A program made the position numbers and the translations under genes. From Dehalococcoidia bacterium (GTDB taxonomy: Bacteria > Chloroflexota > Dehalococcoidia > Lucifugimonadales > JAGWBF01), in contig JAGWBF010000030.1 of assembly GCA_021296025.1 (NCBI GenBank), positions 1 to 15,147 of the forward strand: a DNA stretch of 15,147 bases, given 5' to 3'. Below the pieces are notes generated by a model. That model was not told the DNA's origin, did no database searches, and saw only the letters and a program-made list of their open reading frames with translations. Positions 6,908 through 14,521 of this stretch are shown piece after piece; the first letter of the stretch is position 1, and each line of letters begins with the position of its first letter.

Positions 6908-8323
6908 ATGGGCCAAGACAACCTCCAGGACCTGGGGCTCCTCACCGACCTGTACGAGTTGACCATGGCCCAGACCTATTTTGAGCGCGGGATGGGTGAA
7001 CAAGCAACCTTCAGCCTGATCATCCGCAGCTACCCCGCCAACCGGGGATACTTCGTCAGCGCCGGCCTCCAGGATGTCCTCGCCTACCTGGAGGGCTTGC
7101 GCTTCTCGCAAAGCGACCTGAAGTACCTAGAGTCGACAGGGATATTCTCTCCCCGATTTCTCGACTTCCTGGGGGGCGTCAGGTTCACCGGCGATGTGTG
7201 GGCTATCCCAGAAGGCCGCTTGTTCTTCGCCAACGAACCCATCCTGGAGGTGACCGCGCCCATAATCCAAGCCCAGATAGTCGAGAGCTTCATTATCAAT
7301 CAGGTGAACCTTCAGAGCATAATCGCCACCAAGGCCTCCCGCTGCGTCTGGGCTTCCAGAGGACGGGAGGTGGTGGACTTCTCCCTCAGGCGCACCCACG
7401 GTGCCGACGCGGGCATGAAGGTGGCCCGGTCCAGCTACATTGCCGGGGCCAGCTCCACCAGCAACGTACTGGCCGCAAAGACCTACAGCATCCCCCCGGC
7501 GGGCACCATGGCCCACTCCCTGGTGACCTGCTTTCCCCGGGAGATAGATGCTTTCCGGGCCTACGTGGAAAGTTTCCCGGACAGGTCCGTGCTGCTGGTG
7601 GACACTTACGACACCATCGCAGGCGCGCAGAAGGCGGCCGTCGTCGGCAAAGAGCTGGAAGCCCTGGGACACCGCCTTCAGGGGGTGCGCCTGGACAGCG
7701 GCGACCTGGGTGAGCTGAGCCGCCAGGTGCGGAGGCTCCTGGATGACGCGGGGCTGGGATATGTGCGCATCGTCGGCAGCGGCGGGCTGGATGAGATGGA
7801 TGTACAGGAGCTTGTCGATGGCGGAGCGCCCATCGACAGCTTCGGAATAGGCACCACCCTGGGGGTGTCCGCCGACGCCCCGTGGACCGACATGGCCTAC
7901 AAGCTGGTCCGGTACGGTGAAAGGCCCGTTATCAAGCTCAGCGCTGGCAAGGAGTCTCAGCCCGACCCCAAGCAGGTGTACCGCACCAGGGATGGCGACG
8001 GGATTTTCGCCGGGGACATCATCGCCCTCAGGGACGAGCAAGTCGCTGAAGGCGACCCTCTTCTGGAGAAGGTGATGGACAGCGGAAGATCGTTGGAGCC
8101 CCAACCCTCCCTGGATGAGATCAGGGGGCGATTCACCCACGAATTCGCCCATTTGGGTGAAGAACACAAGGACTTGCATGCGCCCGTACCCTACAATGTG
8201 TCCTTCAGCCCAGCCCTGCAAGCCCTCTACTCCACCTTGGAACGGGAGATTGGCAGCAGCCAGGGGGAAACCGGTCCGGGTGGGGGCACCAACAATGCAC
8301 AAACGACCGAGGATGTTCGATGA
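6908..8323 (+). CDS. pncB: Nicotinate phosphoribosyltransferase (NAPRTase)
   Basis: A 471-residue enzyme of the NAD salvage (Preiss-Handler) pathway that joins nicotinate and PRPP to give nicotinate mononucleotide, with ATP hydrolysis. Seen in family order: LLTDLYELTMAQ near the N-terminus (11-22), DFSLRRTHG (157-165), the GTMAHS motif with His203 as the likely phosphorylated histidine, LLVDTYDT (229-236), VRLDSGDL (260-267), a SGGLDE segment and FGIGTTLG in the phosphate-binding region. Length fits bacterial enzymes. The ATG at 6908 is chosen because the conserved LLTDLYELTMAQ needs it, although no clear Shine-Dalgarno precedes it; translation may depend on the structured leader. The last bases overlap the next start as ATGA, so the ETF gene is translationally coupled. 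The C-terminal 20 or so residues are Gly/Thr/Asn-rich and probably disordered. Confidence 0.96.
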   Translation: MGQDNLQDLGLLTDLYELTMAQTYFERGMGEQATFSLIIRSYPANRGYFVSAGLQDVLAYLEGLRFSQSDLKYLESTGIFSPRFLDFLGGVRFTGDVWAIPEGRLFFANEPILEVTAPIIQAQIVESFIINQVNLQSIIATKASRCVWASRGREVVDFSLRRTHGADAGMKVARSSYIAGASSTSNVLAAKTYSIPPAGTMAHSLVTCFPREIDAFRAYVESFPDRSVLLVDTYDTIAGAQKAAVVGKELEALGHRLQGVRLDSGDLGELSRQVRRLLDDAGLGYVRIVGSGGLDEMDVQELVDGGAPIDSFGIGTTLGVSADAPWTDMAYKLVRYGERPVIKLSAGKESQPDPKQVYRTRDGDGIFAGDIIALRDEQVAEGDPLLEKVMDSGRSLEPQPSLDEIRGRFTHEFAHLGEEHKDLHAPVPYNVSFSPALQALYSTLEREIGSSQGETGPGGGTNNAQTTEDVR

Positions 8324-10152
8324 AGATAGCTGTCTGCGTCAAGCAGGTTCCGGTGATTTCCCGAATGCAGTTCGACTATGAGAGCAAGACCATCCAGCGG
8401 GAAGGAGTTCCCCTGGAAGTCAACTCCTTCGATATGCTTGCCGTCGCTCGCGCCGCCGACCTGGTAGAAGCTGAGGGCGGGGAGGTGGTGGCAGTCACCA
8501 TGGGACCTCCCCAGGCGGAAGAGGCTCTGGTGCAGTGCCAGGCATTGGGTGCGAACCGCGGGATTCACCTGACGGACCGGGCCATGGCCGGGGCCGATAC
8601 CCTGGCAACGGCGCGTACCCTCACGATGGCCCTGGAGCAGGACACGTACGACCTGATCATGTGCGGGCGCAACAGCACCGATGCTGAGACCGGGCAGGTT
8701 GGGCCGGAGCTGGCGGAGCTTTTGGGCCTTCCCTTTGTGGGCAACGTGCGACGCCTGGACTACGAGAGGGACGGCAACTGCCTGAGGCTGGAGAGGGAAA
8801 CCGACGACGGCTATGAGGTCATCCGATGCCCCTTGCCGGCGTTGGTGAGCGTATGCGAGGGGTTAGTCGAGGAACGCTTCCCCAGCCGCCAGAAGATGCA
8901 GGAAGCCATGGCATCTCCGAATATCCAGAAGATGTCGGCCATACAGCTGACATCGGACCGATCACTGATGGGCTCCCCCGGCTCCCCCACATGGGTGGCC
9001 GACATTCAGCTGGTGGAACCCTCCAGGCGGGGCGAGGTCATCGAAGAAGATGATCCGGGAGAGGCCGCCCGCCGGGTGGTCTCCAGCTTAGGCTCCCTGT
9101 CCGTCCCCGGTCCAGACAAGCCGAAGGGGAGCTCCCGCTATGGCGGCGGAGTCTCGCCGGACATCTGGGTAGTCGCAGACCCTCACATATCGGGCATCCG
9201 CTCATCCACCCTGGAAATCCTCGGGAAGGCGCGGGAACTGGCCGAGGTCAACAGGTGCGAGGTGGTTACCGTCCACCTTCCTGCGCCCGATGCCCGTAAG
9301 AACGCCGCAACCCTGGCCGACTACGGGGCCGATAGGGTCGTCCTGATGGAGGCCGAGTCCACGGTCCACCCCAGCAGCGCCCGGTGTGCATCAGCCCTGG
9401 CCAAGGTAATCCTCGTAGAGCAGCCCTATGCTGTCCTATTCGGTTCCACCGCCAACGGGAGGGACTTGGCTTCCCGCATAGCTGCCAACCTGGCCCTTGG
9501 GCTGACCGGCGATTGCATTGACCTTGCCATAAATGACGATGGGGAGCTGGTCCAGTTCAAGCCTGCCCTGGGGGGCAACGTTGTTGCCCCCATCCAGTCC
9601 AAGACCACGCCCTACATGGCGACCCTTAGACCGGGCCTCCTCAATCCCATCGAGCCGACCCCCGGAGCGGTGCACATGGTAGAGGTGCTGGACATACCAC
9701 CCATAGACGCGCCCGATTTCGAGGTGCTGGAGGTTCACCACGAAGAGGATGCCCAGGGCTTGGAGCTGGCAGCGGCGCGGGTGGTCATGGGCGTCGGAAT
9801 GGGTATAGGCGGTCCTGAAAACCTGCCAGCCATTCAGGAGCTGGCCCAGTCTTTGGGCGCGGTGATAGCTGCGACCAGGAACGTCACCGACGCCGGTTGG
9901 CTTCCACGCCAGGTGCAGGTGGGCCTGACCGGCCGGGCGATCGCTCCCCAGCTTTACATCGCCGTCGGCATCCGGGGTGATTTCAACCACATGGTGGGTC
10001 TCCAGAAGGCCGGCACCATCATAGCCATCAACGACAACCCCAACCCTCGGCGCTCTCCCATCATTGCCGGCGCAGACTTCACCATCATCGGCGACTGGCA
10101 GGAGTACCTTCCTCCCTTGGTCGAGGCCCTGAAGCCCATCGTCGCCCCGTAA
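8320..10152 (+). CDS. etfBA: Fused electron transfer flavoprotein, EtfB-EtfA in one chain
   Basis: A 610-residue single chain carrying both ETF subunits, normally two proteins of about 260 and 320 residues. Residues about 1-250 are EtfB: MKIAVCVKQVP start and the nucleotide-binding CGRNSTDAETGQVGPELAELLGLP (115-138). A linker of about 30 residues follows (SVPGPDKPKGSSRYGGG). Residues about 280-610 are EtfA: N-terminal domain to about 470, then the FAD domain with VVMGVGMGIGGPENLP (488-503), ATRNVTDAGWLP (518-529, R520), QVGLTGRAIAPQLYIAVGIRG (from 532) and FNHMVG (H557), ending with AINDNP and the D/GDW tail. The ETF collects electrons from acyl-CoA dehydrogenases such as the pair downstream. 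The start overlaps the NAPRT stop as ATGA, with a GAGG box 7 bases before. Fused ETFs are known from some archaea; whether this one bifurcates electrons cannot be told here. Confidence 0.93.
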   Translation: MKIAVCVKQVPVISRMQFDYESKTIQREGVPLEVNSFDMLAVARAADLVEAEGGEVVAVTMGPPQAEEALVQCQALGANRGIHLTDRAMAGADTLATARTLTMALEQDTYDLIMCGRNSTDAETGQVGPELAELLGLPFVGNVRRLDYERDGNCLRLERETDDGYEVIRCPLPALVSVCEGLVEERFPSRQKMQEAMASPNIQKMSAIQLTSDRSLMGSPGSPTWVADIQLVEPSRRGEVIEEDDPGEAARRVVSSLGSLSVPGPDKPKGSSRYGGGVSPDIWVVADPHISGIRSSTLEILGKARELAEVNRCEVVTVHLPAPDARKNAATLADYGADRVVLMEAESTVHPSSARCASALAKVILVEQPYAVLFGSTANGRDLASRIAANLALGLTGDCIDLAINDDGELVQFKPALGGNVVAPIQSKTTPYMATLRPGLLNPIEPTPGAVHMVEVLDIPPIDAPDFEVLEVHHEEDAQGLELAAARVVMGVGMGIGGPENLPAIQELAQSLGAVIAATRNVTDAGWLPRQVQVGLTGRAIAPQLYIAVGIRGDFNHMVGLQKAGTIIAINDNPNPRRSPIIAGADFTIIGDWQEYLPPLVEALKPIVAP

Positions 10153-10178
10153 GCGACCTTTGGGCAACTACGGTTGTT

Positions 10179-10210
10179 CGTTCGCCCTTTGAATTCCCTC
10201 AGGGCGAACG
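10179..10210 (+). terminator. Strong hairpin after the ETF gene, possible terminator
   Basis: A perfect 10-bp inverted repeat, CGTTCGCCCT (10179-10188) and AGGGCGAACG (10201-10210), with a 12-base loop, begins 27 bases after the ETF stop codon. There is no T-run after it, so it may be a factor-dependent terminator, an mRNA-stabilising stem or a protein site rather than a classic intrinsic terminator. Confidence 0.5.
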
Positions 10211-10245
10211 GACTGGAGGAGCATGCTCCAGCAAGGCTGTCTCTC

Positions 10246-10274
10246 TTGACACCTGTCTGGCAGGTGGGCAAAAT
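10246..10274 (+). promoter_or_regulatory. Promoter of the acyl-CoA dehydrogenase operon
   Basis: TTGACA (10246-10251, perfect), a 17-base spacer, then CAAAAT (10269-10274, 4 of 6). The start site would be near 10281, about 80 bases before the ACAD ATG. The spacer is almost filled by a dyad, described separately, which suggests repression by a dimeric regulator. Confidence 0.6.
10250..10266. promoter_or_regulatory. Operator-like dyad CACCTG-N5-CAGGTG inside the promoter spacer
   Basis: A perfect 6+6 inverted repeat, CACCTG (10250-10255) and CAGGTG (10261-10266) around TCTGG, overlaps the end of the -35 box and the spacer. Its position is typical of repressor sites. The regulator is not encoded next to it and is unidentified. 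Confidence 0.45.
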
Positions 10275-10359
10275 GAGAGTAGCTTTGCGAGGCTACTTCC
10301 CCTTCCCTCGCAGATACTCCCAAAGGACAACATTCGATCTGCCAGATGATGAGGTAACG

Positions 10360-11562
10360 ATGGATTTCGCATTTACGCCAGAGCAGGAACAACTACGGCA
10401 AGAGGTCCGGGATTTCATCGCCGAGAACGTCACAGATTCGGTCCGGGCTGAAGTGGAAGATGCCATGGACGAGGGCCATGGCGAAGAGTACATGAAGCTC
10501 AGGGCAAAGATCGCTGAACGCGGCTGGATCGGCATCAGCTTCCCCAAGGAGTACGGCGGACAGGACGGAAGCCGCATCGACCAGTACATCGTCGAGGAAG
10601 AGCTGGCCAGGGTAGGCGTTAACGTAGGTCTCTCAGGCAGCGGCGGACCGGCCATCTTGGCGGCCGGCACCGAGGAGCAGAAACAGTACTTCATCCCCAG
10701 GCTCATCCGGGGAGAGGTCACATTCGCCCTGGGATTCACCGAACCCCAGGCCGGCGCCGACCTGGCGGGCCTCCAGACCAGGGCAGTGCGCGATGGCGAT
10801 GACTACATCATAAACGGCCAGAAGATGTACACCTCCTCGGCCCACTACGCCACCCACATCTACATGATGGCTCGGACGGACCCGGATGCGCCCAAGCACA
10901 AGGGCATATCGATATTCCTGTTTCCCATGGACACCCCCGGCGTCACCGTTCGTCCCCTGTGGACCATTCAGAACGATCCCCCGGCCCCCATGGGCACCAC
11001 CTATGGTATGGGGCGCACCAACGAGACCTTCTTCGAGGATGTCCGGGTGCCCGCCTCATCCATGCTGGGTGAGGAAAACATGGGCTGGTACGTCGGAGCC
11101 ATGGGCCTCAACCTGGACCGGGTCGGGGCCAGCAGGTACCTGATTTCGGTCCGGCGGGACGAGGACATCGTCAACTGGGTTAAAGAGAACGAATTCGACG
11201 GCCACTCTCCTTCCGAAGATCCCGAGGTGCGCGACCGCATCGCCGAGATGTGGATCGAAGCCCAGGTGTGCCGCCTGATGACGTTGCGCAGCATGTCCAT
11301 CGTGGAGCACGGTGGCAACTTCACCTACGAGGGCTCTGCCGAGAAGGTGTGGGCGCCGGAGCATGGTGTACGCACCACCGAGGGCATTTCCCAGATACTG
11401 GGGCCCTATGCCCAACTGCTCAACGGCTCCATTGGTGCCGTCGAGGACGGCGTGTTTGCCCACAACCTGATGGGGTCCTTCCAGTCGGGCATCAACCACG
11501 GCAGCGTTCAGGTAATGCGAGACCAGGTGGCCCGGCGCGGGCTGGGAATGCCCAGGGGTTAG
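10360..11562 (+). CDS. Acyl-CoA dehydrogenase, first of an adjacent pair
   Basis: A 400-residue FAD-dependent acyl-CoA dehydrogenase. The start is ATG 10360 (MDFAFTPEQEQLRQEVRDF), the usual N-terminus, with GAGG 6 bases before; the same frame stays open back to 10174, but that extension has no ACAD features and spans the promoter. Seen: ISFPKEYGGQDG (59-70), the FAD segment LGFTEPQAGADLAGL (124-138), an INGQKMYTSSAHYATH segment (151-166) and a C-terminal HGSVQVMRDQVARRGLG (380-396). At the site of the MCAD-type catalytic Glu (the YEGT motif) it has Asn-His-Gly-Ser, with His380 replacing Glu. The alternative helix-G site (LDxER in isovaleryl-type enzymes) reads LNLDR, so Asp253 is the best candidate base. 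It is probably a subunit of a hetero-oligomer with the next gene and a donor to the fused ETF. Substrate unknown; FadE/CaiA-like members act on varied CoA esters. Confidence 0.9.
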   Translation: MDFAFTPEQEQLRQEVRDFIAENVTDSVRAEVEDAMDEGHGEEYMKLRAKIAERGWIGISFPKEYGGQDGSRIDQYIVEEELARVGVNVGLSGSGGPAILAAGTEEQKQYFIPRLIRGEVTFALGFTEPQAGADLAGLQTRAVRDGDDYIINGQKMYTSSAHYATHIYMMARTDPDAPKHKGISIFLFPMDTPGVTVRPLWTIQNDPPAPMGTTYGMGRTNETFFEDVRVPASSMLGEENMGWYVGAMGLNLDRVGASRYLISVRRDEDIVNWVKENEFDGHSPSEDPEVRDRIAEMWIEAQVCRLMTLRSMSIVEHGGNFTYEGSAEKVWAPEHGVRTTEGISQILGPYAQLLNGSIGAVEDGVFAHNLMGSFQSGINHGSVQVMRDQVARRGLGMPRG

Positions 11563-11683
11563 ATGGTCCAATCCGCCTTTCCAACACATGACGGATACCC
11601 TCACCCCATTGAGGCTTCAGGCGATACCGGGGACAAGGAAGTGGCAACGGCCGATTTTCATCTAGCTTAACTGGGGAGAAACC
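11563..11683. other. Gap between the two acyl-CoA dehydrogenase genes
   Basis: This 121-base gap holds a small dyad CCTCA-CCCCAT-TGAGG and the ribosome binding site of the second gene near its end. I see no convincing promoter or terminator, so the pair is likely to share one transcript. Confidence 0.4.
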
Positions 11684-12865
11684 ATGGACGTACTTCTGAC
11701 CGACGAAGAGGAGATGCTGAAGAACAGCGCCCGGGAGTTCCTCGAGGCCGAGTGTTCGCCCGAGCTGGCCCGGGAGATGGAAAGGGACGATCTGGGCTAT
11801 CCTCCCCAGCTATGGAAACAGATGGCCACCCTGGGATGGGTGGGCATGGCGCTGCCCGAAAGATACGGCGGCCAAGGCCTTTCCCTGACGTACCTTGGAC
11901 TGGTCATGGAAGAGGTCGGACGACACATAGTCCCGGTGCCTCTTCACAGCACCATGACGGCAGCTTTGACCATCAACGCCGACGGCACCGATGAGCAGCG
12001 CCAGGAGACTCTGCCCAAGGTCTGCAGCGGAGACATGGTGCTCACCTGGGCCTTCAGCGAAGCCGACCCCCGGTATCGTGCCGAGTCGGTGAAGATGGAA
12101 GCCCGCCGCGATGGGGACGGATACATCCTCAACGGCACTAAGATGTTCGTGGACAACTTCAACGCCTCCGAGAAGTGCCTGGTCGTGTGCCGCAGCACCC
12201 ACGGCTCCCAGGGGACCGATGGGATCTCTCTCTTCCTGGTGGACACCTCCTCCCCCGGCATCTCCCACGAGCTACTGACGACCCTGGCCAAGGACAAGCA
12301 GAGCCAGGTGGTCTTCGAAAACGTTCGGGTCCCGTCCTCAGCCATGATCGGCGAGGAAGGGTCAGCATGGCCTATTGTAGAGGCGATGCTGGACAGGGGC
12401 ACCGCCCTTCTCTGCACCCAGATGACCGGCGCAGCTCGAAAGGATGCGGAGATGGCCATCGACTACTCCAAGAACCGGCTGGCCTTTGGCCGCCCCGTTG
12501 CCTCTTTTCAATCGATACAGCACATCTGCGCCGACATGATCATGTGGGTCGACGGTGGGCAGCTCCTTACCTATGAGGCCCTGTGGCGAATGGACCAGGG
12601 GCTGCCTGCCAGCGTAGAGGTGTCCCAAGCCAAGGCCTTCTGCAACGAGAAGTGCGAAGCGGTGGTGCGCTCTTCCCAGATAATCCACGGCGGAATCGGG
12701 TTCATGATGGAGTTCAACCTACACCTGTGGTTCCGCCGGGTCACCGCGTGGACCTTGCGTCTCGGCACCACCTTCGAGCACCGGGCCAGGGTTGCCCGCG
12801 CCCTTCTAGACCAGCCGGGCAAGATGCGATTGGGCCGGTCCATGTACCAGACAGCCTCCCGGTAG
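11684..12865 (+). CDS. Acyl-CoA dehydrogenase, second of the pair, probably non-catalytic partner
   Basis: A 393-residue acyl-CoA dehydrogenase-fold protein, 121 bases after the first. Seen: LPERYGGQG (58-66), TWAFSEADPRYRAESVKM in the FAD/substrate region (a divergent version of the usual xTEPxAGSD stretch), YILNGTKMFVDNFNAS (147-162), the helix region YSKNRLAFGRPVASFQSIQH (261-280) and IIHGGIGFMMEFNLHLWFRR (333-352). No catalytic Glu is seen at either usual site: helix G reads MLDRGTALL, and the C-terminal site reads LGTTFEHR. This matches the FadE27/FadE29 type, where the partner subunit provides chemistry. Start ATG 11684 has a GGGGAG box 5 bases upstream. Enoyl-CoA production would need both subunits; this is inference from the missing residues. 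Confidence 0.88.
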   Translation: MDVLLTDEEEMLKNSAREFLEAECSPELAREMERDDLGYPPQLWKQMATLGWVGMALPERYGGQGLSLTYLGLVMEEVGRHIVPVPLHSTMTAALTINADGTDEQRQETLPKVCSGDMVLTWAFSEADPRYRAESVKMEARRDGDGYILNGTKMFVDNFNASEKCLVVCRSTHGSQGTDGISLFLVDTSSPGISHELLTTLAKDKQSQVVFENVRVPSSAMIGEEGSAWPIVEAMLDRGTALLCTQMTGAARKDAEMAIDYSKNRLAFGRPVASFQSIQHICADMIMWVDGGQLLTYEALWRMDQGLPASVEVSQAKAFCNEKCEAVVRSSQIIHGGIGFMMEFNLHLWFRRVTAWTLRLGTTFEHRARVARALLDQPGKMRLGRSMYQTASR

Positions 12866-12906
12866 TGGGACAAAGACACCGCCATTAACAGCCAAGGAGA
12901 CGGAGC

Positions 12907-13116
12907 ATGGCCAAGGATCCTGTGTGTGGCAAAGATATCGATGAGGAAGAAGCCCGGCAGCAAACGGGACAGACCCGCTTTGGCGCTGCCGAGGTCGATC
13001 CCCAGAAGGGGACCCGCCGATTTCACAACGGGACGTGGTTCTACTTCTGCGGTCTGGAGTGTCGCAGCAAGTTCATGGCGAGCCCGGATTCCTTCATAGG
13101 AGCCGGCTCCAGCTAA
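12907..13116 (+). CDS. Small YHS-domain protein
   Basis: A 69-residue YHS-type (TRASH-like) putative metal-binding protein. Seen: the start AKDPVCGKDID with Cys7 in the typical DPVCG motif, then a GTWFYFCGLECRSKF segment with Cys48 and Cys52, followed by the usual PDSFI ending. YHS domains bind metal and occur on copper transporters and on monooxygenases; free-standing ones are often of unknown role. It lies between the second acyl-CoA dehydrogenase (41 bases) and the aminotransferase (15 bases), so it is in the same transcript. The start follows a GGAG box. An insertion between the usual DPVCG and the CGxxC parts (residues 20-40) is charged and glycine-rich, somewhat longer than in minimal YHS domains. 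Metal delivery or redox sensing for the operon's enzymes is a guess. Confidence 0.85.
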   Translation: MAKDPVCGKDIDEEEARQQTGQTRFGAAEVDPQKGTRRFHNGTWFYFCGLECRSKFMASPDSFIGAGSS

Positions 13117-13131
13117 ACTGGGAGGGCAATC

Positions 13132-14505
13132 ATGGTCTCCTACACCGAGGATGAGGCAAAAGAACTTCAGCGTTCAGCCCTGGAACACCTCTGGATCTAC
13201 ACCCGCGAACCCAGCGACATGGCCGAGAAGGGGGAGCCTCACATCTTCGTGAGCGGCAAGGGCTGCCAGGTTACCGACATCTTTGGAGAGACCTACATCG
13301 ATGCCATGTCGGGCTGGTGGCTAAAGAACGTCGGCTATGGTCGCACCGAGATCGCCGATGCCGCCTACGAGCAGATGCTCCAGCTGACCTTCATGCCCTC
13401 GGGGTCCACTGCACCCTCCACCATCAAGCTGGCCCAGAAGATCGCCGACATCACACCGGGAGACCTCTCCCGATGCTTCTTCACCAGCGGTGGGTCCGAA
13501 TCGGTGGAAACCGCTCTGAAGCTGTGCCGGGCCTACCATAGGAGGCAGGGTGAAGCCGGGCGCTACCGCTTCATCAGCCGCATGGGGTCCTACCACGGGG
13601 CAACCTTCGGGGCCATGGCCCTGGGTGGGTCTCCCATCATACCCAGGGACGACTACGAACCCCTCATGCCCGGCGCGGTGCACGTACCCCAGCCCAATCC
13701 CTACCGGTGCCAGCTCGGAGGCACGACACCCTCCGAATGCGCTGAGAGGTGCGCCAACGCTGTCGAGGAGGCCATCAAGTTTCACGGACCCCAGACCGTC
13801 GCCGGGGTCATCGCCGAGCCGATATCCAGCCCCACGGGAGTCATCGTTCCGGGGGATGAGTACTGGCCAAGACTCCGGGAGATATGCACCAAGTACGGGG
13901 TGCTCTTGATAGCTGACGAAGTCATCACCGGCTTCGGCAGGTCGGGCAAGATGTTCGCCAGCGAACACTGGGGGATCACCCCCGACATCATGACGGTTGC
14001 CAAGGGAATTACCAGCGGCTACATCCCCATGGGCGGCGCCATCATGCGCAAAGAGCTGGCCGACTCCTTCGTTGGCAGCGACAAGGCCGCCTTCCGCCAT
14101 ATCATCACCTTCGGCGGACACCCCGTGGCCGCAGCAGCCTCCCTCAAGAACATCGAGATAATGGAAACCGAGGATATGGTGCAGAATTCGGCAGCCATGG
14201 GGCAGCACCTGCTGGACGGGCTGAAAGAGCTGAAGGCCAAGCACCCCATAGTGGGCGATGTGCGAGGCCTGGGCCTGATGTGCGGGATGGAGATCGTAAA
14301 GGACCGGGAGACCAAGGAGTTCTTCCCCCAGGAAGCCCGGCTGGCCGAGCGCCTAACCGGCCAGTTCTCGCAGAACCACCTGCACCTGAGGGGCGGCAAC
14401 TACGTGAGCATCATGCCTCCCCTGTGCATCAGCCGAGGCGAGGTGGAGGATGTGGTCTCCGGCATCGACCAGGCTTTGTCAGCCGTCGAGCGCGACCTGG
14501 TGTAG
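13132..14505 (+). CDS. Class III PLP-dependent aminotransferase
   Basis: A 457-residue class III (omega-amino acid type) aminotransferase. Seen: FTSGGSESVETALKL (117-131) in the PLP-phosphate region, SYHGATFGAMALGG (153-166) with the aromatic residue that stacks on PLP, IAEPISSPTGVIVP (228-240), ADEVITGFGRSGKMF (261-275) with Asp262 for the pyridine nitrogen, and TVAKGITSGYIPMGG with Lys291 as the Schiff-base lysine. The C-terminal GGNYVSIMPPLCIS stretch is also typical. All catalytic residues appear present. The start ATG has GGGAGG 6 bases upstream and lies 15 bases after the YHS gene. The class includes omega-amino acid:pyruvate, 4-aminobutyrate and diamine or taurine aminotransferases; substrate cannot be told. 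Context with acyl-CoA dehydrogenases and a ThDP enzyme suggests amino-group removal in a catabolic route. Confidence 0.94.
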   Translation: MVSYTEDEAKELQRSALEHLWIYTREPSDMAEKGEPHIFVSGKGCQVTDIFGETYIDAMSGWWLKNVGYGRTEIADAAYEQMLQLTFMPSGSTAPSTIKLAQKIADITPGDLSRCFFTSGGSESVETALKLCRAYHRRQGEAGRYRFISRMGSYHGATFGAMALGGSPIIPRDDYEPLMPGAVHVPQPNPYRCQLGGTTPSECAERCANAVEEAIKFHGPQTVAGVIAEPISSPTGVIVPGDEYWPRLREICTKYGVLLIADEVITGFGRSGKMFASEHWGITPDIMTVAKGITSGYIPMGGAIMRKELADSFVGSDKAAFRHIITFGGHPVAAAASLKNIEIMETEDMVQNSAAMGQHLLDGLKELKAKHPIVGDVRGLGLMCGMEIVKDRETKEFFPQEARLAERLTGQFSQNHLHLRGGNYVSIMPPLCISRGEVEDVVSGIDQALSAVERDLV

Positions 14506-14521
14506 CCTAGCTCCGAGTGGC

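Noticed and set aside
6707..7111. Minus-strand open frame of 134 codons across the divergent promoter region
   Set aside because: It overlaps the NAPRT start and the promoters and resembles no protein.
7127..8302. Long minus-strand open frame of 391 codons opposite NAPRT
   Set aside because: It is a mirror of a GC-rich coding frame, has no recognisable motif and no ribosome site, and NAPRT itself is certain.
4799..8321. Shared 13-base string CGAGGATGTTCGA near 4799 and 8309
   Set aside because: A match of this length is expected by chance in a window this size; the second copy lies in coding sequence.
9436..10167. Minus-strand open frame of 243 codons opposite the EtfA half
   Set aside because: Antisense shadow with no motif; the sense frame carries the complete FAD-binding domain.
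10174..10359. N-terminal extension of the first acyl-CoA dehydrogenase
   Set aside because: The 62 extra residues carry no family features, span the hairpin, promoter and dyad, and the ATG at 10360 has its own ribosome site.
13321..14244. Minus-strand open frame of 307 codons opposite the aminotransferase
   Set aside because: Antisense shadow; its translation is Gly/Val-rich without domain features.
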